DNA of 64,000 nucleotides from Cellulomonas chitinilytica (GCF_016862675.1 NZ_BONK01000006.1:62001-126000); one strand, 5' to 3'; counted from the first letter of the stretch, positions 41,567-49,836 are shown. Made by a program: numbers and translations. Notes: generated by a model from the sequence alone, not told the origin.

Positions 41567-42759
41567 CCGACCCCCGTCCCGTCCCGCTGTCCGTGCTCGA
41601 CCTGGCCCCGGTGCGGGCCGGCGGCACGGGCGCGGAGGCGCTGCGTGACGCCGTCGCCCGTGCCCAGCTCGTCGAGCGGCTGGGGTACCACCGCGTCTGG
41701 TTCGCCGAGCACCACCTGGCCCCGGGGGTCGCGTCGGCGGCGCCGGGGGTGCTCGCGGCGCTCGTCGCGTCGGCCACGTCGACCATCCGGGTCGGGTCCG
41801 CGGCGGTGCTGCTCGGGTCGACGAGCCCGGTGGTCGCCGCCGAGCAGTTCGGGACGGTGGTGGCCCTGCACCCCGGGCGCGTGGACCTCGGCCTGGGGCG
41901 GGCGTCGTTCCCGCCGCCGTCCGTCGCGGGCGGCGCCGACGCGCCCGCGCCCCGCCGCCCGCGGTCCGAGCCGACACCCGAGCGGGTCGTCGACGGGCTG
42001 CTCGTCCCGGCGACGCCCCCGGTGTCGTTCGGGGAGGGGCCGCTGCTCGAGCGGATCCTCGCCCAGCACCGTTTCGTCGGGGCCGGTCGTACGCCGGGCG
42101 GGTTCGCGGCCGAGCTCTCGACCGTGCTCGACGTGGTCCGCGGCACCGCCCGGACGGACGCCGACCGAGCCGTGTCGGTCCCCGCCGCGCAGGGTGCGGA
42201 CCTTGCCCTGTGGGTCCTCGCGTCCAGCGGCGGCGAGAGCGCCCGGGTGGCCGGGGAGCTCGGGCTGCCGCTCGGGGCGAACTACCACGTGAGCCCGTCG
42301 ACGGTGCTGGAGACGGTCGAGCAGTACCGCGCGGCGTTCCGCCCGGGAGTCCTCGACGAGCCGTACGTGGTGGTCTCGGCCGACGTGCTCGCCGCCGACA
42401 CCGCCGCACGCGCGCATGAGCTCGCGGACCCGTTCGCCGAGTGGGTCCTGTCGATCCGCCGCGGCGAGGGCGCGATCCCGTACCCGGCGCCGGGCACGAC
42501 GACCCGGTGGGAGGACCGCCCGGCGGCCGAGCGGGACCTGGTGCGCGACCGCGTCGACACCCGCTTCGTCGGGACGCCCGACGAAGTCGCCTCCGGCCTG
42601 TCCATCCTGGCCCGTGTCACCGGCGCCGACGAGCTCCTGCTCACCACCATCACCCACGACCCGGCGGACACGGCGCGCTCCTACGAGCTCGTCGCCGCCA
42701 CCTGGCCGGCCACCGCCACCCCCGCCCTCACCCCCACCCTGGCGACCGCCTCGGCCTGA
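41563..42759 (+). CDS. second luciferase-like monooxygenase
   Basis: 398 residues, start overlapping the previous stop. The N-terminus LSVLDLAPVRAGGTGAEALR, then WFAEHHLAP, IRVGSAAVLLGSTSPVVAAE, FGTVVALHPGRVDLGLGRA define the MsnO8/YtmO-like subgroup (actinobacterial LLM class with the EHH motif). C-terminal DTRFVGTPDEVASGL and ADELLLTTITHDP are typical. With the first LLM gene at the other end of the operon, it implies two successive oxygenations, matching the two-monooxygenase pattern of S-alkylcysteine operons. The preceding DNA has small AGCACCGTC tandem repeats. Confidence 0.88.
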   Translation: MTDPRPVPLSVLDLAPVRAGGTGAEALRDAVARAQLVERLGYHRVWFAEHHLAPGVASAAPGVLAALVASATSTIRVGSAAVLLGSTSPVVAAEQFGTVVALHPGRVDLGLGRASFPPPSVAGGADAPAPRRPRSEPTPERVVDGLLVPATPPVSFGEGPLLERILAQHRFVGAGRTPGGFAAELSTVLDVVRGTARTDADRAVSVPAAQGADLALWVLASSGGESARVAGELGLPLGANYHVSPSTVLETVEQYRAAFRPGVLDEPYVVVSADVLAADTAARAHELADPFAEWVLSIRRGEGAIPYPAPGTTTRWEDRPAAERDLVRDRVDTRFVGTPDEVASGLSILARVTGADELLLTTITHDPADTARSYELVAATWPATATPALTPTLATASA

Positions 42760-42796
42760 CCCCGCCGCCGGCCTCCCGGCAGCTCGAGCCCGTCAC

Positions 42797-42854
42797 TTCG
42801 GGGTGAGAACGGCACTTCAGAGTGCCGTTCTCACCCCGAACTGCCGTTCTCACC
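42797..42854. repeat. long palindrome with a third partial copy
   Basis: A perfect 20-bp inverted repeat with a 4-base loop: arm TTCGGGGTGAGAACGGCACT (42797-42816), loop TCAG, complementary arm 42821-42840, followed directly by another copy of the right arm's core (TGCCGTTCTCACC, 42842-42854). It ends the sulfur operon and may act as terminator, but the sequence also looks like a mobile palindromic repeat. Confidence 0.8.
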
Positions 42855-42900
42855 AGCGGCGACGGCCTGCGGCGCCGGGAGGGGCGGGGAGCGGGGACGA

Positions 42901-42937
42901 CGAACGCCCCCGGCCCGTGAGGGGCCGGGGGCGTTCG
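42901..42937 (-). terminator. strong hairpin terminator of the flavin reductase operon
   Basis: CGAACGCCCCCGGCCC pairs perfectly with 42922-42937 around a short GTGAG loop, a 16-bp GC-rich stem 13 bases after the flavin reductase stop (minus strand). It can also block read-through from the sulfur operon. Confidence 0.8.
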
Positions 42938-42950
42938 CCGTCGGGCGGGG

Positions 42951-43535
42951 TCAGATCGAGTAGTCGTCGCCGATCTGGTGGTACGTGCGGTCGTGGTAGA
43001 CGAGCGGCGTCACGTCGTGGGTCCCGTGGGACAGCGCCCGCACGGAGATGAGGTACGACCCCCCGACGGGCGTGCGCTGCACGACCCGCCCCCGCACCCA
43101 CGACACGGCCCCGTCGATCACGGGCTCGCCGGTGGGCAGCGCGGACCAGCCGCCGGCGGCGAACCGGTCGATGCCGTGCGTCGCGAACCGGGCGGACACG
43201 TCGTCCTGCGACCCGGACAGGAAGCTGATCGCGAGCGTCCGGGCCCGGGACACCGCGGGCCAGGACGACGACGTCGACGCGAGCGAGAACGCGAGCAGCG
43301 GCGGTTCGGCCGACACGGAGATGACGGACGTCGCCGTGAACCCGACGAGCCGCACGGGGTGCTCGGCCCCCTCGAACGAGTCGAGGCCCGGCTCCTGCGC
43401 GTCGTCGACGAGCGCGACCACCGCGACACCCGCGGGGTGCCGGCGGAACACCTCCTTGTACTCGTCGGGCGTGAGCTGCTGCTCGTCCTGCTGTGCGAGG
43501 TCGGCGTCGAGGGCGCGCAGGATCTCGGCGGTCAC
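42951..43535 (-). CDS. flavin reductase (FMN-binding, HpaC/DIM6 type)
   Basis: 194 residues from a GTG at 43535 overlapping the FMN reductase stop. The flavin reductase pattern is clear: YKEVFRRHPAGVAVVALVDD, VGFTATSVISVSAEPPLLAF (the G-x-T-x-x-S motif), SFLSGSQDDVSARFA, and C-terminal PLVYHDRTYHQIGDDY. Such enzymes reduce FMN or FAD with NAD(P)H for two-component monooxygenases. Being under the same class of riboswitch as the two luciferase-like enzymes, it is the probable electron supplier for them. Confidence 0.88.
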   Translation of the reverse strand: MTAEILRALDADLAQQDEQQLTPDEYKEVFRRHPAGVAVVALVDDAQEPGLDSFEGAEHPVRLVGFTATSVISVSAEPPLLAFSLASTSSSWPAVSRARTLAISFLSGSQDDVSARFATHGIDRFAAGGWSALPTGEPVIDGAVSWVRGRVVQRTPVGGSYLISVRALSHGTHDVTPLVYHDRTYHQIGDDYSI

Positions 43536-44095
43536 CGGAGCACCTCCGCGAGGGTCGCGACGCCGCCGAGGGAGCGGCGCAGCGGCTCGGCGGCCCGGTC
43601 GAGCCAGCGGTCGACGGCGGGGTCGAGGTCGGCCAGGTCCGCCTCCGTGACGGTGAACGACCGGGCGGGCACGGTCGCGCCGAGCTCCACGAGCAGGGGG
43701 CGCAGGTGCACCTCGCCGACGAGCGCGTGCGCGGGGTTGCCGGACACCACGACGGGCACCGCCGTGACACCCGCGAGGCCGTCCGGGCCGTAGGCGTCGA
43801 GGAACGACTTGAGCAGCCCGGTGTACGACGCCTTGTAGACGGGCGTCGCGACGAGCAGCACGTCCGCGGCGGCGACGAGCCGGAGCGCCTCGTCGACCGC
43901 GGGCCGCTCGGCCGCGAAGAGCTGCGGCGCGAGGTCGGCGAGGTCGACGGTCGCGAACGGCACGGGCTCGTCGAGCGGGACGGGGGCGAGCGCGGGACCC
44001 AGCCGCTGCGCGAGGTGCTCGGCGGCGGCGCGGGTGCGCGACCCGGGTCGGGGGTTGCCGACCAGCGCCACGACGGACGGATGGGGGTGGACCAC
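43532..44095 (-). CDS. NADPH-dependent FMN reductase (SsuE/MsuE-like)
   Basis: 187 residues. The flavodoxin-like fold shows VALVGNPRPGSRTRAAAEHL at the N-terminus (the phosphate loop), ADVLLVATPVYKASYTGLLK (the T-P-V-Y-K-A motif of SsuE) and VPVVVSGNPAHALV. It provides FMNH2 to sulfonate or organosulfur monooxygenases. The start is a GTG at 44095 with AAGGAG seven bases upstream, directly behind the second SAM-IV riboswitch. Two different flavin reductases in tandem suggest that two monooxygenases with different flavin handling are served. Confidence 0.9.
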   Translation of the reverse strand: MVHPHPSVVALVGNPRPGSRTRAAAEHLAQRLGPALAPVPLDEPVPFATVDLADLAPQLFAAERPAVDEALRLVAAADVLLVATPVYKASYTGLLKSFLDAYGPDGLAGVTAVPVVVSGNPAHALVGEVHLRPLLVELGATVPARSFTVTEADLADLDPAVDRWLDRAAEPLRRSLGGVATLAEVLR

Positions 44096-44147
44096 GGTGC
44101 AGCTCCTTCACGATCACGAGTTGCCGGCACCCCCCGGTGGGACGCCG

Positions 44148-44229
44148 ACCAGGTCATCTCCCGGAGCACCCCGTCGTGACAGGGGTTGCTGACCAGCGAG
44201 CCGGGGCTTCGCGCTGGTGCTCGTGACCT
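44148..44229 (-). promoter_or_regulatory. second SAM-IV-class riboswitch
   Basis: On the minus strand the same blocks as at 35231 appear: GGTCACGAGCACCAGCGCGA, AGCCCCGGCTCGCTGG, TCAGCAACCCCTG, a short hairpin, GGGGTGCTCCGGGAGATGACC and CTGG. P1 pairs GGTC with GACC. It precedes the FMN reductase start by about 55 bases, without a leader peptide. Its presence puts the flavin reductases and the organosulfur operon under one signal. Confidence 0.87.
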
Positions 44230-44237
44230 CGCCGCGG

Positions 44238-44265
44238 TTTGTACCAGCGGTCGCGCCGCCGACAA
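44238..44265 (-). promoter_or_regulatory. promoter of the flavin reductase operon
   Basis: On the minus strand TTGTCG (44265-44260), 16-bp spacer, TACAAA (44243-44238), about ten bases ahead of the riboswitch. Acceptable sigma-70-type match. Confidence 0.5.
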
Positions 44266-44316
44266 GGGCTTGTGCCGGACGTCTCGCACTGCGGACACCA
44301 GGGCCGTCGTGCCAGC

Positions 44317-45147
44317 ATGCCGAGCATGACCGCGATCCCCGGCGACCCCGTCGACGTCCCGGACCCGCACGTCGTCGCGTCGGTGGCGGTGCAGAACCTG
44401 CGGGACCTCGGCGGCCGCCCGACGGGCGACGGCGGGTCGGTGGCGCGGGGCGTGGTCTTCCGGTCGGCGGAGCTCGCGTCGGACGGCGTCGAGGACGACC
44501 CCGCGCTGGCCGCGCTGGGCATCCGCACGGTCGTCGACCTGCGGACGGAGGCGGAACGGGAGGCCCGCCCGGACCACGTCCCCGCGGGTGCGGACCATCG
44601 GGTGCTCGACGTCCTCGCGGACCTGCCGACGGCCGCGGCGACGCAGGCGGCGGCCCTGGTGTCGGCCCCGGCGGGTCTGGCGGGGGCGCTCGCGGGGACG
44701 GACGTCGCCGAGCAGATGCGCGCCACGTACCGCCGGCTCGTCGTCGGCGACGCGGCCCGGGCGGCGTACGCGGCGCTCGTGCGCACGGTGCTCGACGCGG
44801 ACCGCACCCCGGTGCTGGTCCACTGCACGGCCGGCAAGGACCGCACGGGCTGGGCGGCGACGATCCTGCTGCTCGCGGCGGGCGTGGACGAGGACGGGGC
44901 CACCGAGGAGTTCCTGGCCGTGAACCCGGCGGTGCGGGCGGTGTTCGCGCCGATGCTCGCGCACCTCGACGCCCTGGGGGAGGACTCGTCGGTGCTCGTC
45001 CCGTTCCTCGAGGTGCGACCGGACTACCTGCGGGCGGCGCTCGACGAGATGCGGGCGACGTACGGCGACTTCCCGGGCTACCTGCGGGACGGCCTCGGCC
45101 TGAGCCCGGTGGAGGTCGAAGGGCTGCACCGCACCATGCGTGGGTGA
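44317..45147 (+). CDS. tyrosine-protein phosphatase (Y_phosphatase3 type)
   Basis: 276 residues from the ATG at 44317 (a second ATG at 44326 is possible). The P-loop HCTAGKDRTGWAA (about residues 168-180) is the C-x5-R motif of the actinobacterial/fungal tyrosine or serine phosphatases related to PtpB/Siw14. The N-terminal NLRDLGGRPTGDGGSVARGV and TVVDLRTEAER are diagnostic for this group. It lacks a signal peptide. Substrates may be phosphotyrosine or phosphoinositides. The gene diverges from the flavin reductase operon and ends 138 bases before the FtsH-like gene. Confidence 0.88.
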   Translation: MPSMTAIPGDPVDVPDPHVVASVAVQNLRDLGGRPTGDGGSVARGVVFRSAELASDGVEDDPALAALGIRTVVDLRTEAEREARPDHVPAGADHRVLDVLADLPTAAATQAAALVSAPAGLAGALAGTDVAEQMRATYRRLVVGDAARAAYAALVRTVLDADRTPVLVHCTAGKDRTGWAATILLLAAGVDEDGATEEFLAVNPAVRAVFAPMLAHLDALGEDSSVLVPFLEVRPDYLRAALDEMRATYGDFPGYLRDGLGLSPVEVEGLHRTMRG

Positions 45148-45285
45148 TTGAGCCGTTCGGGTGGTCCGAATTGTCCGGCGTTGCCGTCCGGTTCGTCCGG
45201 TTCCACGATGGTCCGGACGCGCCCGTCGTGGCGTGACTCGCATGTGCGCCCGCCCATGCGCGCCGGACCACGAAAGGCGCACCTC

Positions 45286-47154
45286 GTGCACGAAGAGCTC
45301 GTCTCCCCGATCCGCCGTGGTGCCCACGACATCGCCGTCGACCGCGAACGCATGCGCCGCCGTCGGGTGTACCGGCTGGCGGTCGTGGTGCTCCTGGCGG
45401 AGGCGTACGTGATCGCCGCCGCGCTCATGGGTCGCCGCATCGTGCCGCCGATGCCGTCCATCGACCCGCTCGTGCTGGTCCCGGTGCTGTTCTTCGCGGG
45501 GCTGCTGGCGATCATGCTGCTCACGCAGGTGGGCTCGGCGCGCTCGCCGCACGTGACGTTCCGGCCCGAGCAGGTCGACGTGCGGCTCGACGACGTCATC
45601 GGCATCGACCCGGTCCTCGAGGACGTGCGCCGCTCGATCGACCTGTTCCAGACGCACCGCCGGTTCGCGGACCAGATGGGCGGGACGCCGCGCCGCGGGC
45701 TGCTGTTCGAGGGCGCGCCGGGCACCGGCAAGACGATGACGGCGAAGGCGATGGCGGCCGAGGCGGGCGTGCCGTTCCTGTTCGTGTCGGCGACGTCGTT
45801 CCAGTCGATGTACTACGGCGCCACCGCGAAGAAGATCCGCGCATACTTCAAGGCGCTCCGCAAGGCGGCCCGGGCGGAGGGCGGCGCGATCGGCTTCATC
45901 GAGGAGATCGACGCGATCGGCCTGCGGCGCGGCGGGATGCTCGCGGCGAGCGCCGACGGGCAGCGCGGGTCCGTGACGAACCTGATGACGAGCGAGGGCA
46001 CCGGCGGCGTCGTCAACGAGCTCCTCGTGCAGATGCAGTCCTTCGACGAGCCGACGGGCGCCGCGAAGCTGGGCGACCGGCTCGTCGCCCGCCTCAACCT
46101 GCTGCTGCCCGCGCACCGGCAGGTCCCGCGCCGCCGCCCGGCGAAGGCCCCGATCCTGCTCATCGCGGCGACGAACCGCGCCGACTCGCTCGACCCGGCG
46201 CTGCTGCGTCCGGGCCGGTTCGACCGCCACCTGACGTTCGTCGCGCCGGACGCGCACGGCCGCCGCGCGCTCGTCGACCACTTCCTGACGCGCCGGTCGC
46301 ACGACGTGGAGCTCGACGACCCGGTGGTGCGCGACCGGGTCGCGGCCGCGACGAACGGCTGGACGCCCGTGATGATCGAGCACCTGCTCGACGAGGCCCT
46401 GGTGAACGCGCTGCGCCGCGGGTCGCTGACGATGTCGTTCGCGGACGTCGAGACGGCCCGGATCACGGAGATGGTCGGCATCGGCCAGCCCGTCCGGTAC
46501 ACCGAGGCGGAGCGCCGGCTGATCGCGACGCACGAGGCCGGGCACGCGGTGACGGCGTGGCTGGTCGCCCCGAACCGGCACCTGGAGGTCCTGACGATCG
46601 TCCGCCGCGGTGAGGCGCTGGGCCTGCTCGCGCACGGCGACTGCGAGGAGGTCTGGACGCACTCGGAGGGTGACCTGCGGGGGCTCGTGCAGATCGCGAT
46701 GGGCGGCTGGGTCGCCGAGGAGCTGTTCTTCGGCCAGACGACGACGGGCCCGGCGAGCGACCTGGCGGCCGCGACCCGCACGGCGGCGCAGATGGTCGGC
46801 GCCGCGGGCATGACGGGGTCGCTCGTGTCGTTCCTCGCGACGGACCGGCCGCTGGTCTCCGCCGTGCTCGCCGACGGCAAGGCCCGCGAGCAGCTGGAGC
46901 AGGTGCTCGACGACGCCCGGTCGAGCGTCCGGCGTCTGCTGTCCCGCAACCGGCACCTCGTCGAGGCCCTGCGGGACGCGCTCCTGGAGCGTCACGAGCT
47001 GCTCGGCGACGAGATCACGGACGTGCTGCTCGCGGCGCACCTCACGGGCGGTGACCTGCCCCCGGTGCCGCAGCTCGAGGAGTCGTCCACGTCGGACCGC
47101 GTGAGGATCGCGGCGGCGTCCGTCGGGGCGCTGCGGGGCTCGGTCGTGAACTAG
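45286..47154 (+). CDS. FtsH-like membrane AAA+ zinc protease
   Basis: 622 residues from the GTG at 45286, which has GAAAGG upstream. Two membrane segments (about 30-48 and 58-80) precede the AAA+ domain with Walker A GAPGTGKT (about 144-151), Walker B GFIEEID (about 203-209), and the SRH-like TNRADSLDPALLRPGRFDRH. The M41 peptidase has HEAGH (about 416-420). The region between Walker B and the sensor contains an insert of about 50 residues not seen in housekeeping FtsH, and the C-terminal tail is short. It is probably a second, specialised FtsH paralogue. Confidence 0.85.
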   Translation: MHEELVSPIRRGAHDIAVDRERMRRRRVYRLAVVVLLAEAYVIAAALMGRRIVPPMPSIDPLVLVPVLFFAGLLAIMLLTQVGSARSPHVTFRPEQVDVRLDDVIGIDPVLEDVRRSIDLFQTHRRFADQMGGTPRRGLLFEGAPGTGKTMTAKAMAAEAGVPFLFVSATSFQSMYYGATAKKIRAYFKALRKAARAEGGAIGFIEEIDAIGLRRGGMLAASADGQRGSVTNLMTSEGTGGVVNELLVQMQSFDEPTGAAKLGDRLVARLNLLLPAHRQVPRRRPAKAPILLIAATNRADSLDPALLRPGRFDRHLTFVAPDAHGRRALVDHFLTRRSHDVELDDPVVRDRVAAATNGWTPVMIEHLLDEALVNALRRGSLTMSFADVETARITEMVGIGQPVRYTEAERRLIATHEAGHAVTAWLVAPNRHLEVLTIVRRGEALGLLAHGDCEEVWTHSEGDLRGLVQIAMGGWVAEELFFGQTTTGPASDLAAATRTAAQMVGAAGMTGSLVSFLATDRPLVSAVLADGKAREQLEQVLDDARSSVRRLLSRNRHLVEALRDALLERHELLGDEITDVLLAAHLTGGDLPPVPQLEESSTSDRVRIAAASVGALRGSVVN

Positions 47155-47163
47155 CCTGCGGGC

Positions 47164-48093
47164 GTGCCCGAGGGTCATACCGTCCACCGCATCGCCCACC
47201 GGTTCACGCGCGACCTCGTCGGCCGGGAGGTGGCGGTGTCGTCGCCGCAGGGCCGGTTCGCGGCCGGTGCGCGGCGGCTCGACGGGCAGCGGCTCGTGCG
47301 CGCGTCGGCGGTCGGCAAGCAGCTGTTCTGCACGTTCGACTCCGGTGACGTGCTGCGCGTGCACCTCGGGCTGTACGGGGCGTGGGACTTCTACGGGACC
47401 GTCTCCGGCATCGGCGACGGCGACACGTCGGGCAGCATGGGCGCCCCGCGGCTGCGCCGTGCGGTCCGGATGGGGGAGGACGAGCGCGAGCAGCCGTCCG
47501 CGGAGGGCGGTCTGCTCGCGCACTTCCCGCCGGACCCGGTGGGCCAGGTGCGGGTCCGGCTGGCGACCGACGACACGGTCGCCGACCTGCGTGGCCCGTC
47601 GGCGTGCGAGGTCCTGGACCCCGACGCGGCCCGCGCCGCCGTCGACCGCCTGGGCCCGGACCCGGCGACGGCGAGCGACGTCGCGGCCGCCGGCGAGGTC
47701 GTCGTGGACCGGCTCACGGGGAGGTCGGTGGCGGTCGGGCAGCTCCTCATGGACCAGTCCGTGGTGGCCGGGATCGGCAACATCTACCGCGCCGAGCTGC
47801 TGTTCCGCGCCCGCCTCGACCCGCACACGCCAGGGCGTCAGGTCCCTCGGGAGCTCGCGCGGGCCCTGTGGGAGGACTGGGCGGTGCTCCTCGCCGACGG
47901 CATCCGCACGGGCGTGATGCTCACCCGGGAGGACCTGGACGACGAGGGCCGTGTCGCCGCGGTGATCGACCCGACGCTGCGGCACTGGGTGTACGGGCGT
48001 GGCGGCGAGCCGTGCCGGGTGTGCGGGACGCCGGTGGTCGTCGAGGAGATGGCCGCCCGCAAGCTCTACCTCTGCCCGTCCTGCCAGCGCTGA
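47164..48093 (+). CDS. endonuclease VIII-like DNA glycosylase (Nei family)
   Basis: 309 residues from a GTG at 47164. The catalytic N-terminus PEGHTVHRIAHRF (Pro as nucleophile, Glu next to it), the H2TH segment QLLMDQSVVAGIGNIYRAEL, and a complete C-terminal zinc finger CRVCGTPVV...CPSC identify an Fpg/Nei enzyme of the actinobacterial Nei2 group. It excises oxidised bases and nicks the abasic site. Starts nine bases after the FtsH-like gene and could be co-transcribed. Confidence 0.92.
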   Translation: MPEGHTVHRIAHRFTRDLVGREVAVSSPQGRFAAGARRLDGQRLVRASAVGKQLFCTFDSGDVLRVHLGLYGAWDFYGTVSGIGDGDTSGSMGAPRLRRAVRMGEDEREQPSAEGGLLAHFPPDPVGQVRVRLATDDTVADLRGPSACEVLDPDAARAAVDRLGPDPATASDVAAAGEVVVDRLTGRSVAVGQLLMDQSVVAGIGNIYRAELLFRARLDPHTPGRQVPRELARALWEDWAVLLADGIRTGVMLTREDLDDEGRVAAVIDPTLRHWVYGRGGEPCRVCGTPVVVEEMAARKLYLCPSCQR

Positions 48094-48096
48094 GCG

Positions 48097-48936
48097 CTAC
48101 GACGCGGTGTCGAGCCCCAGCAGGTGCCGCCACGCCCGGTGGTGCTCGACGGTGACGCCCTCGTACCCCGGCAGGCCCCCGAACGCGGCCGCGACCTCGG
48201 CGGTCTCCTGCTCCATCACCTCGGGGCCCTCGTCGTAGAACGTGAACTGCGGCCCCCCGGCGACCTCCGGGGTGTCGGTCTCGACGCCCACGGTGAACGG
48301 GTGCCCGGCCGTCGACGCCGCGACGACGGCCGGCCCGGCGAGCGCGATGATCCCGTCCGGCCCGTGCGCGTGGTCGGCGAACGCCACGACGGCGACCCGG
48401 TCGCACCGGTCGAGCACGTCGTCGAGCAGGGTCCGCCCCGGGGTCTGGCCGGGTTCGTGCGCCAGCCACCACGGGGTGTCGACGCCGAGCGGGACGCCCG
48501 GTGGCAGGGCGGCGCGCACCTTGCGGATCAGCGTCAGCCACCGGCGCACCACCTGCGCCCGGTACGTCGTCCAGGACGGCGTGGTCCACGGCTCGACGTC
48601 GAGCTGCACGAGGGTGGCGGTGGGCGCGGCACGCAGGGCCGTCGTCGCCCACTGCACCGCGAGCGCCGGGTTCGTCAGCCAGCCGGGGTCCCCGCCGAGC
48701 GCACCGACCCGCGCCCCGGTGCCGGCGACCGCGGCGCACGCGTCGGTGAACCACGTGCCGACCGGGCCTTCGTCGGCCGCCCACGGCGCACCGAGGAGCA
48801 CCAGCCCGAGCTCCCGGTCGACGCAGAACCCGGCGAGCGGGCCGGGTGCGGCGGGCGCGTACCCGCGCCCGCGCGCGTCCACCGAGGCGGGCACGGGGTT
48901 GTCCCACGCCCACATCGACGTCAGCGCGCTGGTCAC
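48097..48936 (-). CDS. conserved protein, TIM-barrel-like, unknown function
   Basis: 279 residues from the GTG at 48936, overlapping the stop of the upstream DUF1684 gene. The alternation of strands and helices, with LVQLDVEPWTTPSWTTYRAQ, VRAALPPGVPLGVDTPWWLA, VAVVAFADHAHGPDGIIAL and GHPFTVGVETD, resembles the second half of glycoside-hydrolase-type TIM barrels, where D-x-E at a strand end could be catalytic. No signal peptide. I do not know the family. Coupling to DUF1684 suggests a joint role. Confidence 0.65.
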   Translation of the reverse strand: MTSALTSMWAWDNPVPASVDARGRGYAPAAPGPLAGFCVDRELGLVLLGAPWAADEGPVGTWFTDACAAVAGTGARVGALGGDPGWLTNPALAVQWATTALRAAPTATLVQLDVEPWTTPSWTTYRAQVVRRWLTLIRKVRAALPPGVPLGVDTPWWLAHEPGQTPGRTLLDDVLDRCDRVAVVAFADHAHGPDGIIALAGPAVVAASTAGHPFTVGVETDTPEVAGGPQFTFYDEGPEVMEQETAEVAAAFGGLPGYEGVTVEHHRAWRHLLGLDTAS

Positions 48937-49592
48937 GGCGACGCCGGGGAGGAGAACACGCGCTCGCCGACGGGCACGGGTGCGGCGAGCGTGTTGGCGC
49001 GGGTCGCGAGCGGGCAGCTCCACGACGGGTCGTACGCGCAGGACGGGTTGAACGCGAAGTTGAGGTCCACGACGAGCAGCCCGTGGGCGACCCCGAGGTC
49101 GGCGCCCTTGATGGTGTCGAGCACGTACCGCCCGCCGCCGAACGTGCCACCCTCGTGCCCGGCGAGGGCGTCCCGCACCGGCAGGAACAGCCCGCCCGCG
49201 TACCCGTGCATCGCCCACACGGCGAGCGCGCCGAGGTCACCGAGCTCGACGGTGCCGATGCGCTCGTACGAGATCAGCCCGTCCGTCTCCGTGCTGATCT
49301 CGAGGCGCTGCGGCTCGGACGGCCGGACCTGGACCTCGAACCGGTAGGCGGGGTCGTAGGGGGCGACGTCGAGCCCGGCGAAGAACGCGCGCGTCGCGGC
49401 GTCGAGCGGTGAGGCGGGGTGCTCGGCGAACAGCTCGTCGCGGCGCTGCACCCACACGGCGTGCGCCTGCGCGGGGTCGGCGGCCGCGAGGTGCCGCACG
49501 TCCGCGTACGCCTCCGCGACCCGGCGTCGCCAGTCGGCGACCGCGAGCGCGTCGGAGGCCGGCCCGGGGAGGGTGCGGGGTCGGTGCGGCAC
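48933..49592 (-). CDS. DUF1684 family protein
   Basis: 219 residues. The DUF1684 pattern is present: ADWRRRVAEAYADVR at the start, RRDELFAEHPASPLD, then a beta-rich core with LPVRDALAGHEGGTFGGGRYVLDTIKG and the diagnostic C-terminal LVVDLNFAFNPSCAYDPSWSCPLA. This family is widespread in actinobacteria and occurs near redox or carbohydrate genes, function unknown. The start ATG at 49592 is the first after the small membrane protein gene upstream (58-bp gap); the stop overlaps the next gene. Confidence 0.88.
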   Translation of the reverse strand: MPHRPRTLPGPASDALAVADWRRRVAEAYADVRHLAAADPAQAHAVWVQRRDELFAEHPASPLDAATRAFFAGLDVAPYDPAYRFEVQVRPSEPQRLEISTETDGLISYERIGTVELGDLGALAVWAMHGYAGGLFLPVRDALAGHEGGTFGGGRYVLDTIKGADLGVAHGLLVVDLNFAFNPSCAYDPSWSCPLATRANTLAAPVPVGERVFSSPASP

Positions 49593-49650
49593 GTCCCCAC
49601 CGTGCCATGCCGTCCGTCATCCCGTCTCGTCGGGGGACCCGGCGCGTCAG

Positions 49651-49836
49651 TCAGCGCGGCGCGTGCCGTTGCAGCGCCCGCACCTCCCGCACGGCGATCG
49701 CGGCGGCGACGAGCGCGACGACGAGCGCCCACCGCCGCCCGCGCAGCGCGGCGGCCACGCACACGAGCACGACGACCACGCACAGCAGCACCGTGAGCAG
49801 GCTCGCCCACCGGATGCGGGGTCGTGAGATCGGCAC
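49651..49836 (-). CDS. small two-helix membrane protein
   Basis: 61 residues from a GTG at 49836. Two hydrophobic helices (WASLLTVLLCVVVVLVCVAA and RRWALVVALVAAAIAVREV) with a positively charged N-terminus and basic tail; likely an integral membrane protein with both ends inside. No family assigned. It is divergent from the F420 oxidoreductase gene and lies upstream of the DUF1684 pair on the same strand. Confidence 0.6.
   Translation of the reverse strand: MPISRPRIRWASLLTVLLCVVVVLVCVAAALRGRRWALVVALVAAAIAVREVRALQRHAPR

Noticed and set aside
38213-42409. A 1398-codon minus-strand open frame
   Set aside because: Antisense to the ABC ATPase, binding protein, oxidase and monooxygenase; low-complexity Arg/Gly content.
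42850-47985. A 1711-codon minus-strand open frame
   Set aside because: It crosses the flavin reductases in another frame and lies antisense to the phosphatase, FtsH and Nei genes, all with clear catalytic motifs. A high-GC artefact.
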